Source: Aphanocapsa sp. GSE-SYN-MK-11-07L
Lineage (GTDB): Bacteria > Cyanobacteriota > Cyanobacteriia > Thermosynechococcales > Thermosynechococcaceae
DNA length: 64,000 bases
Direction of reading: 5' to 3'
NCBI GenBank assembly: GCA_019359715.1
Contig: JAHHGS010000076.1
Coordinates: forward strand, 29,660 to 93,659
Shown: in pieces, positions 63,779-64,000 of the stretch
Numbering within the stretch: position 1 is the stretch's first letter
Layout of the letters: every line of letters begins with the position of its first letter
Translations under genes and position numbers: made by a program
Notes under the pieces: generated by a model
What the model saw: only the letters and a program-made list of their open reading frames with translations
What the model was told of the DNA's origin: nothing
Databases searched by the model: none

Positions 63779-63895
63779 TTAACGATTTTCTTGCTCTAGC
63801 TTTTCAACCGCTTTCTTCATGCCTGCGTTAGGGTTTTTGGGCTTAAATTGAGGTAGAGACTGCTCTAAAAACTGGTTAACTGAATAGACGGGAAG
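63779..63895 (-). pseudogene. 3' remnant of an unidentified gene
   Basis: A minus-strand frame ends with TAA at 63781-63779 and reads SVNQFLEQSLPQFKPKNPNA then MKKAVEKLEQENR, which is coding-like. It has no start codon; upstream it runs into what looks like an insertion-element end and stops at about 63971. The simplest view is the tail of a gene cut by that element. Confidence 0.3.
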
Positions 63896-64000
63896 TCCCC
63901 GCGCTTCTACAAGCCGGGGATGAGATGTCGCGTTGATCGAGGGGTAGCGCCTACCCCGAAAATCGACAAACTATCTATCGGTTCTAACGGAAAACATAAA
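63896..64000 (-). mobile_element. probable right end of an IS200/IS605-type element (partial)
   Basis: Read on the minus strand there are two hairpins: GGGGTAG-GCG-CTACCCC and then CCCCG...CGGGG (63900-63917) followed by ACTTCCCG. A final hairpin of this form is common at the ends of cyanobacterial TnpB-carrying elements. The body would lie beyond position 64000. No coding sequence of TnpB is visible, so the call is tentative. Confidence 0.4.

Noticed and set aside
1..64000. tRNA, rRNA, CRISPR arrays
   Set aside because: Gaps longer than about 100 bases were read on both strands; no cloverleaf, rRNA block or spaced direct repeats were seen.

Overview
This window is chromosomal DNA from a cyanobacterium. 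The octamer GCGATCGC (HIP1) recurs throughout. The gene set is diagnostic: the kaiA-kaiB-kaiC circadian clock, an Flv3/Flv1 flavodiiron pair, NdhF of the NDH-1 complex, the PxcA proton-extrusion protein, the ferredoxin-thioredoxin reductase catalytic chain, a ThiD2-type/ThiE fusion and a BCD-family transporter. A PEP-CTERM-like tail and several Uma2 and repeat proteins suggest a Leptolyngbya-like filamentous lineage, but the sequence read here does not fix the genus.

Layout. (1) 1-960 carries the end of an unknown gene, a one-helix membrane protein and a YkuD-like L,D-transpeptidase-like protein. (2) 1.1-3.1 kb is ndhF, followed by a decayed stretch holding a stop-interrupted small gene. (3) 3.7-10.7 kb holds two superfamily-1 helicase-type proteins, one apparently inactivated and one canonical, flanking pxcA and ispD. 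(4) 10.6-13.2 kb has a coiled-coil protein and a repeat protein on the minus strand. (5) 13.4-18.0 kb is rbgA and an uninterrupted dnaE. (6) 18.0-19.5 kb is a small, AT-richer pair (a secreted protein and an FkbM methyltransferase). (7) 19.6-26.3 kb is mtnA, a response regulator with a degenerate GGDEF domain, prfB with its programmed frameshift, an HtrA protease and a PMT-type glycosyltransferase. (8) 26.3-27.65 kb is an IS200/IS605-type element carrying only TnpB. (9) 27.7-31.6 kb is a DUF697 GTPase, era and a BCD-type transporter. (10) 31.6-43.7 kb is mainly minus-strand housekeeping and envelope genes (a PEP-CTERM remnant, cyclophilin, proA, a PRC-barrel protein, a peroxiredoxin-like protein, a DUF3747/SPOR protein, rlpA) with a 2OG oxygenase, thiE and purM on the plus strand. 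(11) 43.0-55.1 kb has Uma2, a cyclic-peptide-type ABC exporter, a large CPBP protease and a CBS-linked histidine kinase ending in pseudo-receivers. That kinase diverges from kaiABC, which is followed by an MscS/cyclic-nucleotide-binding channel. (12) 55.4-63.7 kb is flv3 and flv1 separated by a Uma2 nuclease, a NuiA-like protein and a Ser/Thr kinase, then ftrC and a DUF309 protein. (13) The right edge looks like the end of another IS200/IS605-type element next to a gene remnant.

How the genes fit together. Electron flow and redox control link ndhF, flv1/flv3, ftrC and pxcA. The clock block combines kaiABC with a neighbouring kinase whose C-terminal domains recall CikA-type pseudo-receivers. 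Mobile DNA is light: one complete TnpB element, one probable element end, two MITE-like elements and a dispersed C5/G5 palindromic repeat that sits beside prfB, flv3 and flv1.

No tRNA, rRNA, CRISPR array or recognisable riboswitch was seen. Gene calls rest on motif recognition and family memory, not on database searches.
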